Assembly: GCA_964627045.1 (NCBI GenBank)
Contig: CAZVIK010000248.1
Span: 1-5,445, forward strand
From: CAZVIK01 sp964627045
GTDB taxonomy: Bacteria > Acidobacteriota > Terriglobia > Bryobacterales > Bryobacteraceae
Length of the DNA: 5,445 nucleotides
Direction of reading: 5' to 3'
The notes under the pieces were generated by a model, which was not told the DNA's origin, did not search any database, and saw nothing but the letters and a program-made list of their open reading frames with translations. The position numbers and the translations under genes are program-made. This document shows, in pieces, positions 1-5,445 of this stretch (position 1 is its first letter; each line of letters begins with the position of its first letter).

Positions 1-352
1 CTCCGCGCGTATAGGCCAGCTCGCCCGAAGCCTGCCGGATCTGGAAGAAGCCGTTGCCTTGAATCACCAGATCCAGCGGATTGCTGGTCGACGAGTAGTT
101 GCCCTGCGAAAAGATGATCTCGTTGGACGAGGCTCGCGTGCCCAGCCCCAATTGCAGCCCGGTGGGTACCACGGTTTGCTGCCCGGCGCTGGCGCCCGGC
201 GTGATCAGGTTCTGATACAGCAGGTCCTGAAACTGCCCCCGCCGCATCTTGTAGCCCACCGTGCTGGCGTTGGCCAGGTTGTGGGCGATGTTATCCACGT
301 TCAACTGCTGCGCCGACATCCCGCTGGCGGCGCTGTACAAGGCTCGAATCAT
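1..352 (-). CDS. flgG: Flagellar distal rod protein FlgG, 5' part (runs off left edge)
   Basis: FlgG polymerises into the distal rod, the part of the flagellar axle that crosses the periplasm and outer membrane; it is exported by the flagellar type III system. The 117 visible residues start MIRALYSAASGMSAQQLNVD. The rod-family signature DNIAHNLANASTVGYK follows at about residues 20-35, then the FlgG-typical block RGQFQDLLYQ. Later come a PTGLQLGLGTRA stretch and NPLDLVIQGNGFFQI, the usual start of the second conserved domain. The MIRALYSAASGM opening and the DLLYQ block fit FlgG better than FlgF. The ATG at 352 is well placed behind a strong SD. The gene lies 33 nt downstream of flgF on the same strand, the usual flgF-flgG order. 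The C-terminal half is outside the window, so integrity cannot be judged. No cysteines are visible, as expected for an exported axial protein. The family call is secure. Confidence 0.95.
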   Translation of the reverse strand, partial: MIRALYSAASGMSAQQLNVDNIAHNLANASTVGYKMRRGQFQDLLYQNLITPGASAGQQTVVPTGLQLGLGTRASSNEIIFSQGNYSSTSNPLDLVIQGNGFFQIRQASGELAYTRG

Positions 353-357
353 GAGGG

Positions 358-364
358 CCTCCTT
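358..364 (-). promoter_or_regulatory. Ribosome binding site of flgG
   Basis: On the minus strand AAGGAGG lies 5 nt before the flgG ATG. It is a near-perfect Shine-Dalgarno match and fixes the start at 352. It lies in the short flgF-flgG gap, where no terminator-like hairpin with a T run is seen, so the two genes are probably co-transcribed. Confidence 0.8.
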
Positions 365-385
365 GGGCCTGCCGGCGCGCTCCGG

Positions 386-1123
386 TTAGGAGCCGACACG
401 CGCCACCTCTTCCACCGCGCGCCGGTTCATCTCCGCACCGAGCGCCACGGCCCGTTGCAGCATCTCGAACTGGCGGATCACGTTCACCAGCCGCACCGCC
501 CCCTCGGCCGACCCCACGTTGGAGCCCTCCAGCTTGCCCTGGTGCAGCTCGAAGCTCGCCGCGGCCTGTGGCGTGGCCGCCGCCGGCGCCGTGAAGTACC
601 CTGCGGAGCGTTTGGATAAGACCGAGGCGTCCGGAAACTCAACCACCTCGATCTGCCCCAGCGCGGCGCCGTTCTGCCGCACCGCGCCGTCGGGCGAGAT
701 CTCGATCGCTCCGGCGCCCGTCACCTGAAGCGTTCCGCCGCCCGTCATCCGCACCGGGTAGCCCTCCTGGGTTGTGAGAACCCCGCTCGAAGACAATCGG
801 AAGTTGCCGTTGCGCGTGTACAGCCGTCCGGCGGGCGAGTCCACCGAAAACAGGCCGCGTCCGGAAATCGCCACATCGAGAGGATTGCTGGTGGAGTAGA
901 TCATGCCTTGGGAGAAGTCGGTCCAGGATCGTTCGATGACGGGCAGCGTTGCCGGCCCACCGGCCCCCGTCCCGCCGGCTTGGGCCGATACGTACAGGCC
1001 GTAGAACTCGCGGTCGCCTTTGAACCCGGCGGTGGCCGCGTTGGCCAGGTTGTTGGCCAGCATGTCGAGCGACTCCATGCGGGCCTTCAGACCGCTGGCG
1101 GCTGCAATCGTAAGGGCGTCCAT
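386..1123 (-). CDS. flgF: Flagellar rod protein FlgF
   Basis: FlgF is a proximal rod subunit, exported through the flagellar type III apparatus and assembled below FlgG. The 245-residue length is typical of the family. The N-terminal rod/hook signature ANNLANAATAGFK is at residues 23-35. The central motif NPLDVAISGRGLF is at about 80-92, followed by LYTRNGNFRLSSSGVLTTQ. The C-terminal axial-family segment, starting LEGSNV and continuing as a long amphipathic helix, covers about 198-245. The ATG at 1123 gives the expected short N-terminal leader (MDALTIAAASGL), but the SD in front is weak (at best GGGCGG, about 12 nt away). A sigma-54-like element lies just upstream. The stop is TAA at 386-388. 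The gene is divergent from fliK and is followed by flgG. FlgF and FlgG are paralogues; the flgF assignment rests on length, N-terminus and gene order. No cysteines are present. Confidence 0.93.
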   Translation of the reverse strand: MDALTIAAASGLKARMESLDMLANNLANAATAGFKGDREFYGLYVSAQAGGTGAGGPATLPVIERSWTDFSQGMIYSTSNPLDVAISGRGLFSVDSPAGRLYTRNGNFRLSSSGVLTTQEGYPVRMTGGGTLQVTGAGAIEISPDGAVRQNGAALGQIEVVEFPDASVLSKRSAGYFTAPAAATPQAAASFELHQGKLEGSNVGSAEGAVRLVNVIRQFEMLQRAVALGAEMNRRAVEEVARVGS

Positions 1124-1149
1124 GGTTGCGTGTTACCGCCCAGGGAAGA

Positions 1150-1165
1150 TGCAAATACGGGGCCG
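1150..1165 (-). promoter_or_regulatory. Candidate sigma-54 promoter of flgF-flgG
   Basis: On the minus strand the element reads CGGCCCC-gtat-TTGCA. The invariant GG and GC are separated by exactly 10 nt, and the -12 half TTGCA is perfect. The -24 half differs from the consensus TGGCACG at three positions. Counting 12 nt from the -12 C puts the transcript start near 1139, giving a leader of about 16 nt before the flgF ATG. Sigma-54 control of rod and hook genes is well known in several phyla. No enhancer-binding protein is encoded here, so the call rests on the motif and its position. Confidence 0.45.
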
Positions 1166-1184
1166 AACCCGGCGCCGGACGTTA

Positions 1185-1202
1185 AATCGCTCGAATCGCT
1201 CG
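1185..1202. repeat. Perfect 9-bp tandem repeat in the divergent promoter region
   Basis: AATCGCTCG occurs twice back to back (1185-1193 and 1194-1202). It sits 20-37 nt upstream of the flgF sigma-54-like element and about 130 nt upstream of the one for fliK. Its position would fit a binding site for a regulator, but a chance repeat cannot be excluded at this length. Confidence 0.5.
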
Positions 1203-1330
1203 CATTGCCGCCGATAGGTTCGTTGCGCGCGGACCCTCCGAACAGACAAACCTTTGGCGCAGCAACGCGGATGCCAACATCTTGCCGCGCGGGAGGACCG
1301 CTAACCCGTTGATCGCGGAGGCCCGCCGGT

Positions 1331-1346
1331 TGGCGCGCCGGATGCA
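1331..1346 (+). promoter_or_regulatory. Candidate sigma-54 promoter of the fliK operon
   Basis: The element reads TGGCGCG-ccgg-ATGCA, with GG and GC exactly 10 nt apart. It matches the consensus TGGCACG-N4-TTGCA except for one base in each half. The predicted transcript start is near 1357, only about 2 nt before the GTG used as the fliK start. So either the mRNA is nearly leaderless, the translation start is further in, or the match is by chance in GC-rich DNA. The core contains the palindrome GGCGCGCC. A matching element for the opposite direction supports the call. Confidence 0.4.
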
Positions 1347-1358
1347 CTGGCTAGCGGC

Positions 1359-3626
1359 GTGACTCCCTCCGGTCTCGGCTTTACGGCATTTCCGGCGTCC
1401 CCGCCTGCCGCCTTCGACGCGGCGCCGCCGGCCGCAGCCGCGACGAACCCCTTCGGCGCCGGCTCACAACCCGCCGGCGGCGAGGCTGCCGGAGCGGCCT
1501 GGAACGAAGCACTGGCGACCCTGCTCGCCGAGTTCGCGGCGGAGACCTCCCCCGAAAGCCCGGTACCCAGCGGCGGCGCGAAGGCCGCTGCCACGACCAA
1601 CGGGCCCAGCCGTCTTTTCTTCGTAGAGACCAGCAAAGCCCCGAACGTCGTTGAGCGGAAACGGGACGCGGCGCCGGGCGCTCCGGATCCAGCCGTCTTG
1701 TCTGCGCCCTACGTCGCCCCGGTTCCGGGGCCGCTGGCCGGGACGACGGCCCCGCCAGCCGTCGAGTGGTTCCCACCGGCCGCACCGGCCGGCCAGGCCA
1801 CCGGCTCCGTCGACGCGCCACCTTCGGTGGAATCGGCTCCGGCGCCGCCGGTGCCGCTGCCAGAAATGCTATGTGCCGCCCGCGGCCCGGAGGCGACGGA
1901 CACCGCCGGCCCCACGGCCGGAGCCCCTCATTCGAACCAACCCGGGAAACCCGCCGGTACCGGCCAGCCGAAGCGCGGGAATCTCGCACCGGCGGACACG
2001 GTTCCGGCGGACGGCCGCGATCGCCAAACCAACCCGGCGCCGGCGGCACCAGTGGCACCGCCCCCTGCGCCCGAGTCGCCCGGAAGTGCGCCGCCGCTAG
2101 CACCGGATCAGATAATGATACCGGACCAAGGCGATTCGCCGAGCCGCTCTCCGGCCTCGGCCTCCGGAGCCACGCTCGGGGATGCCGCCGGCAGGCCGGA
2201 GCCGCCCGTCGTCGCGGCAGCGATCGACGAACGCGACGCCGCGGCGGCAACCGCTGGCGCTCCGGCGTTGCAGCCGGTTGCCGCTCCGCCGCCGGACATG
2301 GCAAGGCCCGCAGCGGCCGATTCCTTCCGCGCCCCGGCGGACGAGCCTTCGCGCACCGGCATCGCGGGCCAGTGCGACGCGCCGTGCGCCGCGTCCGTGC
2401 CCGGACGGCCCAAGACCTGGAATCCAGCGCCGGCGAGCGAAGCGCCCGCCGAAGCCCCGCGCCCATTGGAGGTCGATTCCGCCCCAATCGACACCGAAAG
2501 CTCCCGGTCCACCATGGCGTGGCCGGTCGTGCCGCCCGCCGCTGTGGCCGTGCCGGAAGCGGCGCCCGGGCCGGCAACCGTGATACCGGCCGCTCCACGC
2601 ACGGCGGAAATCGAAGCGCCGCCGGACGGGGCGGCGGCGCACGCACCGGTGGCCTTCCTGGCGCGCGTGGTGCGGCGCGAGGACTCGGCCGTCTCAGCCG
2701 GAGCCACCGGATCCACCGGCACCGGCCCGGCCGTCGAGCCGCAACCCGCACCGCGCCCCGCTTCCCCGGCGACCATGGCGCCCCCCAGCGAGCCATCGGT
2801 TTCAGCCAGGCAGCCTTCTACCGCCGCGCCATCCGTGCCACCGGCAACCGCCGCCCACACCGGCGCGCCGCACTTGACCGGCGAGGCAACGCCGTCCGCC
2901 TCGGCCCTGAACCGCGCGAGCGGCCAAGCCATCGGCAACTGGAGGCCCGAGTCTCTGGCGCACCCGGCCGGCCGGCAACCGGCAGCGCCGCGCGAGAGGG
3001 CGGAGCGCCCGGCGGTTCCTTCGGCCACGAACACGCCGGCGGCCCCCGCCGACAACCCGGCCACGGTCCTAGAGGGAGCTCGGCTGGCCAATACCGTGCC
3101 GCCCGCCGGACCGCGCGCCGCAACCCCTTCGCCGGATTCGCCGCCCCCGGCTTCCTCGCAACCGCCGGCCGCCGCGTTGCCTTCGGCACCGCCCGCCGCA
3201 TCCTCCGGCGAACTCCGTGTGCGGTTGGAGCGCGACACCAACGACCCGGCCGTGGAGGTGCGCGTGAAGGACCAGGCCGGCGAGCTGCGCGTGTCGGTCC
3301 GCACGCCCGACGGTGCGCTGGCCGACGCCATGCGCGAAGGCCTGCCGGAGCTGGTCGAGCGCCTCGACCGCCGCGGGTTCCATACGGAAGTGTGGCGCCC
3401 GGGCGCCCACGAGCCGGCCACGGGAAGCGGGCGCAGCGGCTTGCGCGCGCCGGAGGCCGAATCGTCCCCGGGCGGCGGTTTCTCACGCGACAACGGCGGA
3501 TCGCAGGCGCAAACGGGCAACGGCCGGGAGGACGAACCCCAGCCTTCGAGCGAGGAATGGGAGACAGCCTGGCTGGCCTCCCGGCGCAGTGCAGACAGGA
3601 GGAGATCATCATGGCAGCTTCGTTGA
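1359..3626 (+). CDS. fliK: Flagellar hook-length control protein FliK
   Basis: FliK is the exported ruler that measures the growing hook and switches export from hook to filament substrates. The 755-residue product is long compared with the roughly 400-600 usual for FliK. Residues 1 to about 615 are low-complexity, dominated by Ala and Pro with no recognisable fold. The conserved C-terminal hook-length domain is at about 617-682: GELRVRLERD, AVEVRVKDQAGELRVSV, then the helix LPELVERLDRRGFHTEVW. A charged, Gly/Ser-rich tail follows. The fold pattern and the position directly before flgD and flgE identify the gene; most of the protein alone would not. The start is uncertain: GTG at 1359 is the first possible codon after an in-frame stop at 1302-1304, but no SD precedes it. 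Cys172, Cys339 and Cys343 are unusual for a flagellar export substrate. The 3' end overlaps flgD by 16 nt. Confidence 0.85.
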   Translation: MTPSGLGFTAFPASPPAAFDAAPPAAAATNPFGAGSQPAGGEAAGAAWNEALATLLAEFAAETSPESPVPSGGAKAAATTNGPSRLFFVETSKAPNVVERKRDAAPGAPDPAVLSAPYVAPVPGPLAGTTAPPAVEWFPPAAPAGQATGSVDAPPSVESAPAPPVPLPEMLCAARGPEATDTAGPTAGAPHSNQPGKPAGTGQPKRGNLAPADTVPADGRDRQTNPAPAAPVAPPPAPESPGSAPPLAPDQIMIPDQGDSPSRSPASASGATLGDAAGRPEPPVVAAAIDERDAAAATAGAPALQPVAAPPPDMARPAAADSFRAPADEPSRTGIAGQCDAPCAASVPGRPKTWNPAPASEAPAEAPRPLEVDSAPIDTESSRSTMAWPVVPPAAVAVPEAAPGPATVIPAAPRTAEIEAPPDGAAAHAPVAFLARVVRREDSAVSAGATGSTGTGPAVEPQPAPRPASPATMAPPSEPSVSARQPSTAAPSVPPATAAHTGAPHLTGEATPSASALNRASGQAIGNWRPESLAHPAGRQPAAPRERAERPAVPSATNTPAAPADNPATVLEGARLANTVPPAGPRAATPSPDSPPPASSQPPAAALPSAPPAASSGELRVRLERDTNDPAVEVRVKDQAGELRVSVRTPDGALADAMREGLPELVERLDRRGFHTEVWRPGAHEPATGSGRSGLRAPEAESSPGGGFSRDNGGSQAQTGNGREDEPQPSSEEWETAWLASRRSADRRRSSWQLR
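3597..3602 (+). promoter_or_regulatory. Ribosome binding site of flgD, inside the fliK 3' end
   Basis: AGGAGG lies 8 nt before the ATG at 3611 and is embedded in the last codons of fliK. It selects this ATG as the flgD start and suggests translational coupling of the two genes. Confidence 0.8.
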
Positions 3627-3910
3627 GCGCGGCCACGACCGCCGCTTCCCGCACCACCGGCTATGAGAGCGCGGCGGCGGAGGCATCCACCGGTTCCAGC
3701 ATCGTCGACAAGGACGACTTCCTGAAGCTGCTGGTGGCCCAGATCAAGAACCAGAATCCGCTGAATCCGGCCGACGGCGTGGAGTTCCTCACGCAATTGG
3801 CGCAGTTCAGCCAGCTTGAACAGCTGATCAACATCCGCACCGGCGTGGAAGACCTGATCTCCACCGTCGAAGCGGGGCAGACAGGGACGGCGGCCGCCCG
3901 GACGGCCTAA
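3611..3910 (+). CDS. flgD: Short flagellar hook scaffold/cap protein FlgD
   Basis: FlgD caps the growing hook and is needed for FlgE polymerisation. The 99-residue product has a short Ala/Ser/Thr-rich N-terminus and then the family hallmark at about residues 33-75: DKDDFLKLLVAQIKNQNPLN, followed by EFLTQLAQFSQLEQLINI. This is the conserved N-terminal domain. The C-terminal Tudor/Ig-like domains of enterobacterial FlgD (over 200 residues) are absent; the protein stops at TAA (3908-3910) after a short Gly/Ala/Thr tail. Short FlgD proteins are known (that of Bacillus subtilis is also well under 200 residues), but this one is near the minimum. The strong SD at 3597-3602 fixes the start, 16 nt inside fliK. 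flgE begins 15 nt downstream. There is no sign of a frameshift, because the stop is followed at once by a good SD for flgE. Confidence 0.93.
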   Translation: MAASLSAATTAASRTTGYESAAAEASTGSSIVDKDDFLKLLVAQIKNQNPLNPADGVEFLTQLAQFSQLEQLINIRTGVEDLISTVEAGQTGTAAARTA

Positions 3911-3916
3911 GAGGAG
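3911..3916 (+). promoter_or_regulatory. Ribosome binding site of flgE
   Basis: GAGGAG directly follows the flgD stop codon and lies 9 nt before the flgE ATG at 3926. The tight spacing supports flgD-flgE co-transcription and shows that the early end of flgD is its real end. Confidence 0.75.
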
Positions 3917-3925
3917 CGAACACAT

Positions 3926-5182
3926 ATGGCATTCACCGCATTTTCCACGGCGCTTTCCGCGCTGAGCGCCACCACCACGGCAGTGGACGTGGTCGGCAAC
4001 AACCTGGCAAACCTGAACACCACCGGATTCAAGACCAGCGCGGCGGTGTTCTACGATCTGGTCACCCAATCGATGGGAATGGGCTCGACGCAGGTCGGCC
4101 TCGGCGTGGCGCGGCCCCTGACGCTGCGGCAGTTCGGACAGGGCGCACTGCAATCGACCTCGGGCACGCTGGACGCGGCCATCCAGGGAGACGGCTTTTT
4201 CGTCCTGCGCGACGCCAGCGGCGCGCAGTTGCTTACCCGCGCCGGCAATTTCCATACCGACGAATTCGGCAACCTGCTGACGGCTACCGGCGACTATGTG
4301 CAGGGCTGGACCGAGACAGGCGGCGTGGTCGACACCAACGGTCCGATCGGCAACATCGTCGTGCCGGTCGGCAACCTGCGCGCCCCGCAGGCCACCACGC
4401 GCTTTTCGGTCGACCTCAACCTGAACAGCGACGGCGTTGTCGGTGAAGGTTCGGGGACGTTTTCCACGCCGATTGAGGTGGTTGACAGCTTGGGCACGAC
4501 GCATGTACTGACGGTCACTTTCACCAAGACCGCTGCCAACGCCTGGACCTACGCGGTGACGATTCCCGGCGCGGAGGTCGCGGCCGGCACCCCCGGGACG
4601 CCTTACTCGCTGGGCACCGGGAACATCGTCTTCGACTCCGACGGCCACCTGACCACGCCGGCCGCCTCACCCGGGTCGGTGACGTTTGCAGTAGCCGGCC
4701 TGGCCAACGGGGCGACCGACATGTCGGTGGACTGGCATCTCTATCAGGCCGACGGAACCGCGCGCCTGACGCAGTACGCCCAGACCTCGGCCACAGCCGC
4801 CGTATCGCAAAACGGAGTGGAGGCCGCGCAGTTGGTGAACGTCAGCCTGGTGGACGGGGGCAGCATCCTGGCCCAATACTCCAACGGCGAACAGCGGCTG
4901 GTGGGCCAGTTGGCGCTGGCCACCGTGCGCAACCCCGACAGCCTGATGGCGGTGGGCAATAACGCCTTCCAGGTCACCGCGCGCACGGCCACGCCGGCCA
5001 TCGGCGTGCCGGAGACCGGCGGCCGCGGAGCCATCATGGGCTCGTCGCTGGAAAGCTCGACCACCGACATCGCCAAGGAGTTCACCAACCTGATCGTCCT
5101 GCAACGCGGCTACCAGGCCAACGCGCGCGTGGTCACGGCGGTCGACGAACTCAGCCAGGAAACCATGAATATGAAGCGATAG
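3926..5182 (+). CDS. flgE: Flagellar hook protein FlgE
   Basis: FlgE is the subunit of the hook, the flexible joint between rod and filament, exported by the flagellar type III system and assembled under the FlgD cap. The 418-residue length is normal. The N-terminal axial signature NNLANLNTTGFK is at residues 25-36. The core motif LDAAIQGDGFFVL is at 82-94, followed by LLTRAGNFHTDEFGNLL. The FlaE-type central domain includes IEVVDSLGTTHVLTVTFTKT from residue 183. The C-terminal D0/D1 helix at about 376-418 has KEFTNLIVLQRGYQANARVV, ending ETMNMKR. Start and stop (TAG, 5180-5182) are clear. There are no cysteines. It lies after flgD and before a fliN-like gene in an apparent operon. Confidence 0.97.
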   Translation: MAFTAFSTALSALSATTTAVDVVGNNLANLNTTGFKTSAAVFYDLVTQSMGMGSTQVGLGVARPLTLRQFGQGALQSTSGTLDAAIQGDGFFVLRDASGAQLLTRAGNFHTDEFGNLLTATGDYVQGWTETGGVVDTNGPIGNIVVPVGNLRAPQATTRFSVDLNLNSDGVVGEGSGTFSTPIEVVDSLGTTHVLTVTFTKTAANAWTYAVTIPGAEVAAGTPGTPYSLGTGNIVFDSDGHLTTPAASPGSVTFAVAGLANGATDMSVDWHLYQADGTARLTQYAQTSATAAVSQNGVEAAQLVNVSLVDGGSILAQYSNGEQRLVGQLALATVRNPDSLMAVGNNAFQVTARTATPAIGVPETGGRGAIMGSSLESSTTDIAKEFTNLIVLQRGYQANARVVTAVDELSQETMNMKR

Positions 5183-5192
5183 CGTTCCGCCC

Positions 5193-5196
5193 GGAG
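5193..5196 (+). promoter_or_regulatory. Ribosome binding site deciding the TTG start of the fliN-like gene
   Basis: GGAG lies 7 nt before the TTG at 5204, in the 21-nt gap after flgE. No ATG or GTG is present at the expected N-terminus, so this SD is the main reason to accept TTG as the start codon. Confidence 0.6.
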
Positions 5197-5203
5197 ACAA
5201 ATC

Positions 5204-5392
5204 TTGTCGCCTCTCGAAGAGATCTCCTTTTACCGCGACGTACCGGTGGCCATCGAAGTTCAGATCGGCCGCCCGCCGATGAAGCTCCGCGAGATCCTGG
5301 CCCTGCGCCAGGGCAAGGTGATCTCGCTCGAGCGTTCGGCGGGCGAGAACATCGACGTCCGCGTCGGAGGCGAGTTGATCGGCTTCGGATAG
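5204..5392 (+). CDS. fliN: FliN-like motor switch protein (SpoA domain), interrupted by a premature stop
   Basis: FliN is a C-ring component on the cytoplasmic face of the motor, working in torque generation and direction switching. The 62 residues read as a SpoA domain: DVPVAIEVQIGRPPMKLREI at about 12-31, then LALRQGKVISLERSAGENID and VRVGGELIGFG. This matches the FliN pattern (D-V/I-P-V, G-R, L-L-L, G-V-L-L-A-G-E, D-V, G-L-I-G). The family normally continues with GEVVVV...GVRITDI, but here TAG stands at codon 63 where the conserved Glu is expected. The next bases in the same frame still encode that missing part, so the gene looks broken or mis-sequenced rather than naturally short. It would be a SpoA-only protein lacking the N-terminal extension of enterobacterial FliN. 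SpoA domains also occur in type III secretion proteins (SctQ family), but the flagellar context favours FliN. The start is TTG with an SD. Confidence 0.7.
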   Translation: MSPLEEISFYRDVPVAIEVQIGRPPMKLREILALRQGKVISLERSAGENIDVRVGGELIGFG

Positions 5393-5445
5393 GTGATCGT
5401 CACGTAAAACGCCGACGGCGTGCGCCTCACCGACTTTCGTGTTGA
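5393..5445 (+). pseudogene. fliN: In-frame continuation of the fliN SpoA domain beyond two stop codons
   Basis: Reading on in the frame of the preceding gene gives VIVT, then TAA (5405-5407), then NADGVRLTDFRV to the window edge. This aligns without gaps to the end of the SpoA domain of FliN (in E. coli: GEVVVVADKYGVRITDI), including the hallmark G-V-R-hydrophobic-T-D. The stretch is therefore remnant or miscalled fliN coding sequence and not intergenic DNA. Restoring the gene would take only the two stop codons; the frame itself is intact. The true end of the gene lies outside the window. Confidence 0.65.

Larger units (their letters stand above)
1124..1358. other. Divergent intergenic control region between flgF and fliK
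   Basis: This is the only sizeable non-coding stretch in the window, 235 nt between two divergently oriented genes. It contains a sigma-54-like element close to each gene and a 9-bp tandem repeat in the middle. I see no convincing coding region in it: the short open frames crossing it match no family and lack ribosome binding sites. It probably controls both flagellar units, with any activator (FleQ/NtrC-type enhancer-binding protein) acting from the middle part; that last point is inference. Confidence 0.7.

Noticed and set aside
353..385. GC-rich gap between flgF and flgG as a possible terminator
   Set aside because: No stable hairpin followed by a T run is seen, and the flgG SD occupies part of the gap.
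1210..1217. GCCGATAG, close to the sigma-28 (FliA) -10 box GCCGATAA
   Set aside because: No TAAA-like -35 box lies at the required distance of about 15 nt; the only TAAA nearby (1183-1186) is 23 nt away. It would also leave a long leader before fliK.
1218..1243. Inverted repeat GTTCG...CGAAC in the intergenic region
   Set aside because: The stem is only 5 bp with a 16-nt loop and no T run, which is too weak to call a terminator or operator.
1766..3610. A long plus-strand open frame running in phase into flgD, suggesting a giant flgD
   Set aside because: The upstream part is the Arg/Gly-rich shadow of fliK in another frame. FlgD similarity begins only around residue 33 after the ATG at 3611, which has its own strong SD.
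2108..4648. An 846-codon open frame on the minus strand
   Set aside because: It lies antisense to fliK, flgD and flgE, whose proteins match known families. Its translation is Arg/Gly/Ala-rich without any domain. Long antisense open frames are expected in GC-rich coding DNA.
5204..5445. Stop-codon reassignment or recoding to explain the interrupted fliN frame
   Set aside because: TAA, TAG and TGA all end other genes in the window at family-typical positions. Two different stops in one gene fit decay or sequencing error better.

Overview
The window is a piece of a bacterial flagellar gene cluster from a GC-rich organism. It holds a divergent pair of transcription units that encode parts of the rod, hook and motor. 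Nothing in it looks mobile, and I see no RNA genes or CRISPR arrays. The gene set and high GC would fit a lineage such as Acidobacteriota (Bryobacter/Solibacter-like), but that placement is a guess from gene layout and composition. No sequence here is diagnostic of a taxon.

Left arm, minus strand (1-1123): flgF (rod protein) is followed after a 33-nt gap by flgG (distal rod protein), which runs off the left edge. flgG has a strong Shine-Dalgarno (SD) sequence; flgF has a weak one. Centre (1124-1358): a 235-nt divergent intergenic region. It carries a sigma-54-like -24/-12 element for each direction and a perfect 9-bp tandem repeat between them.

Right arm, plus strand (1359-5445): fliK (hook-length control protein, with a very long Ala/Pro-rich disordered region), flgD (hook cap/scaffold protein, reduced to the conserved N-terminal domain), flgE (hook protein) and a short fliN-like SpoA-domain gene (motor switch/C-ring). 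The genes are tightly packed (16-nt overlap, then gaps of 15 nt and 21 nt), which suggests one operon. FlgF and FlgG build the rod. FlgD scaffolds polymerisation of FlgE into the hook. FliK measures the hook and triggers the export switch. FliN belongs to the cytoplasmic C-ring.

The most notable anomaly is at the right edge. The fliN-like frame is cut at codon 63 by TAG, yet the same frame goes on to encode the rest of the SpoA domain, with a second stop (TAA) five codons later. Both stops are one G-to-T change away from a glutamate codon. The gene is therefore either a recently decayed copy or carries sequencing/assembly errors near a contig end. I found no evidence of a previously undescribed system; the region is otherwise a conventional flagellar locus with some unusual details.
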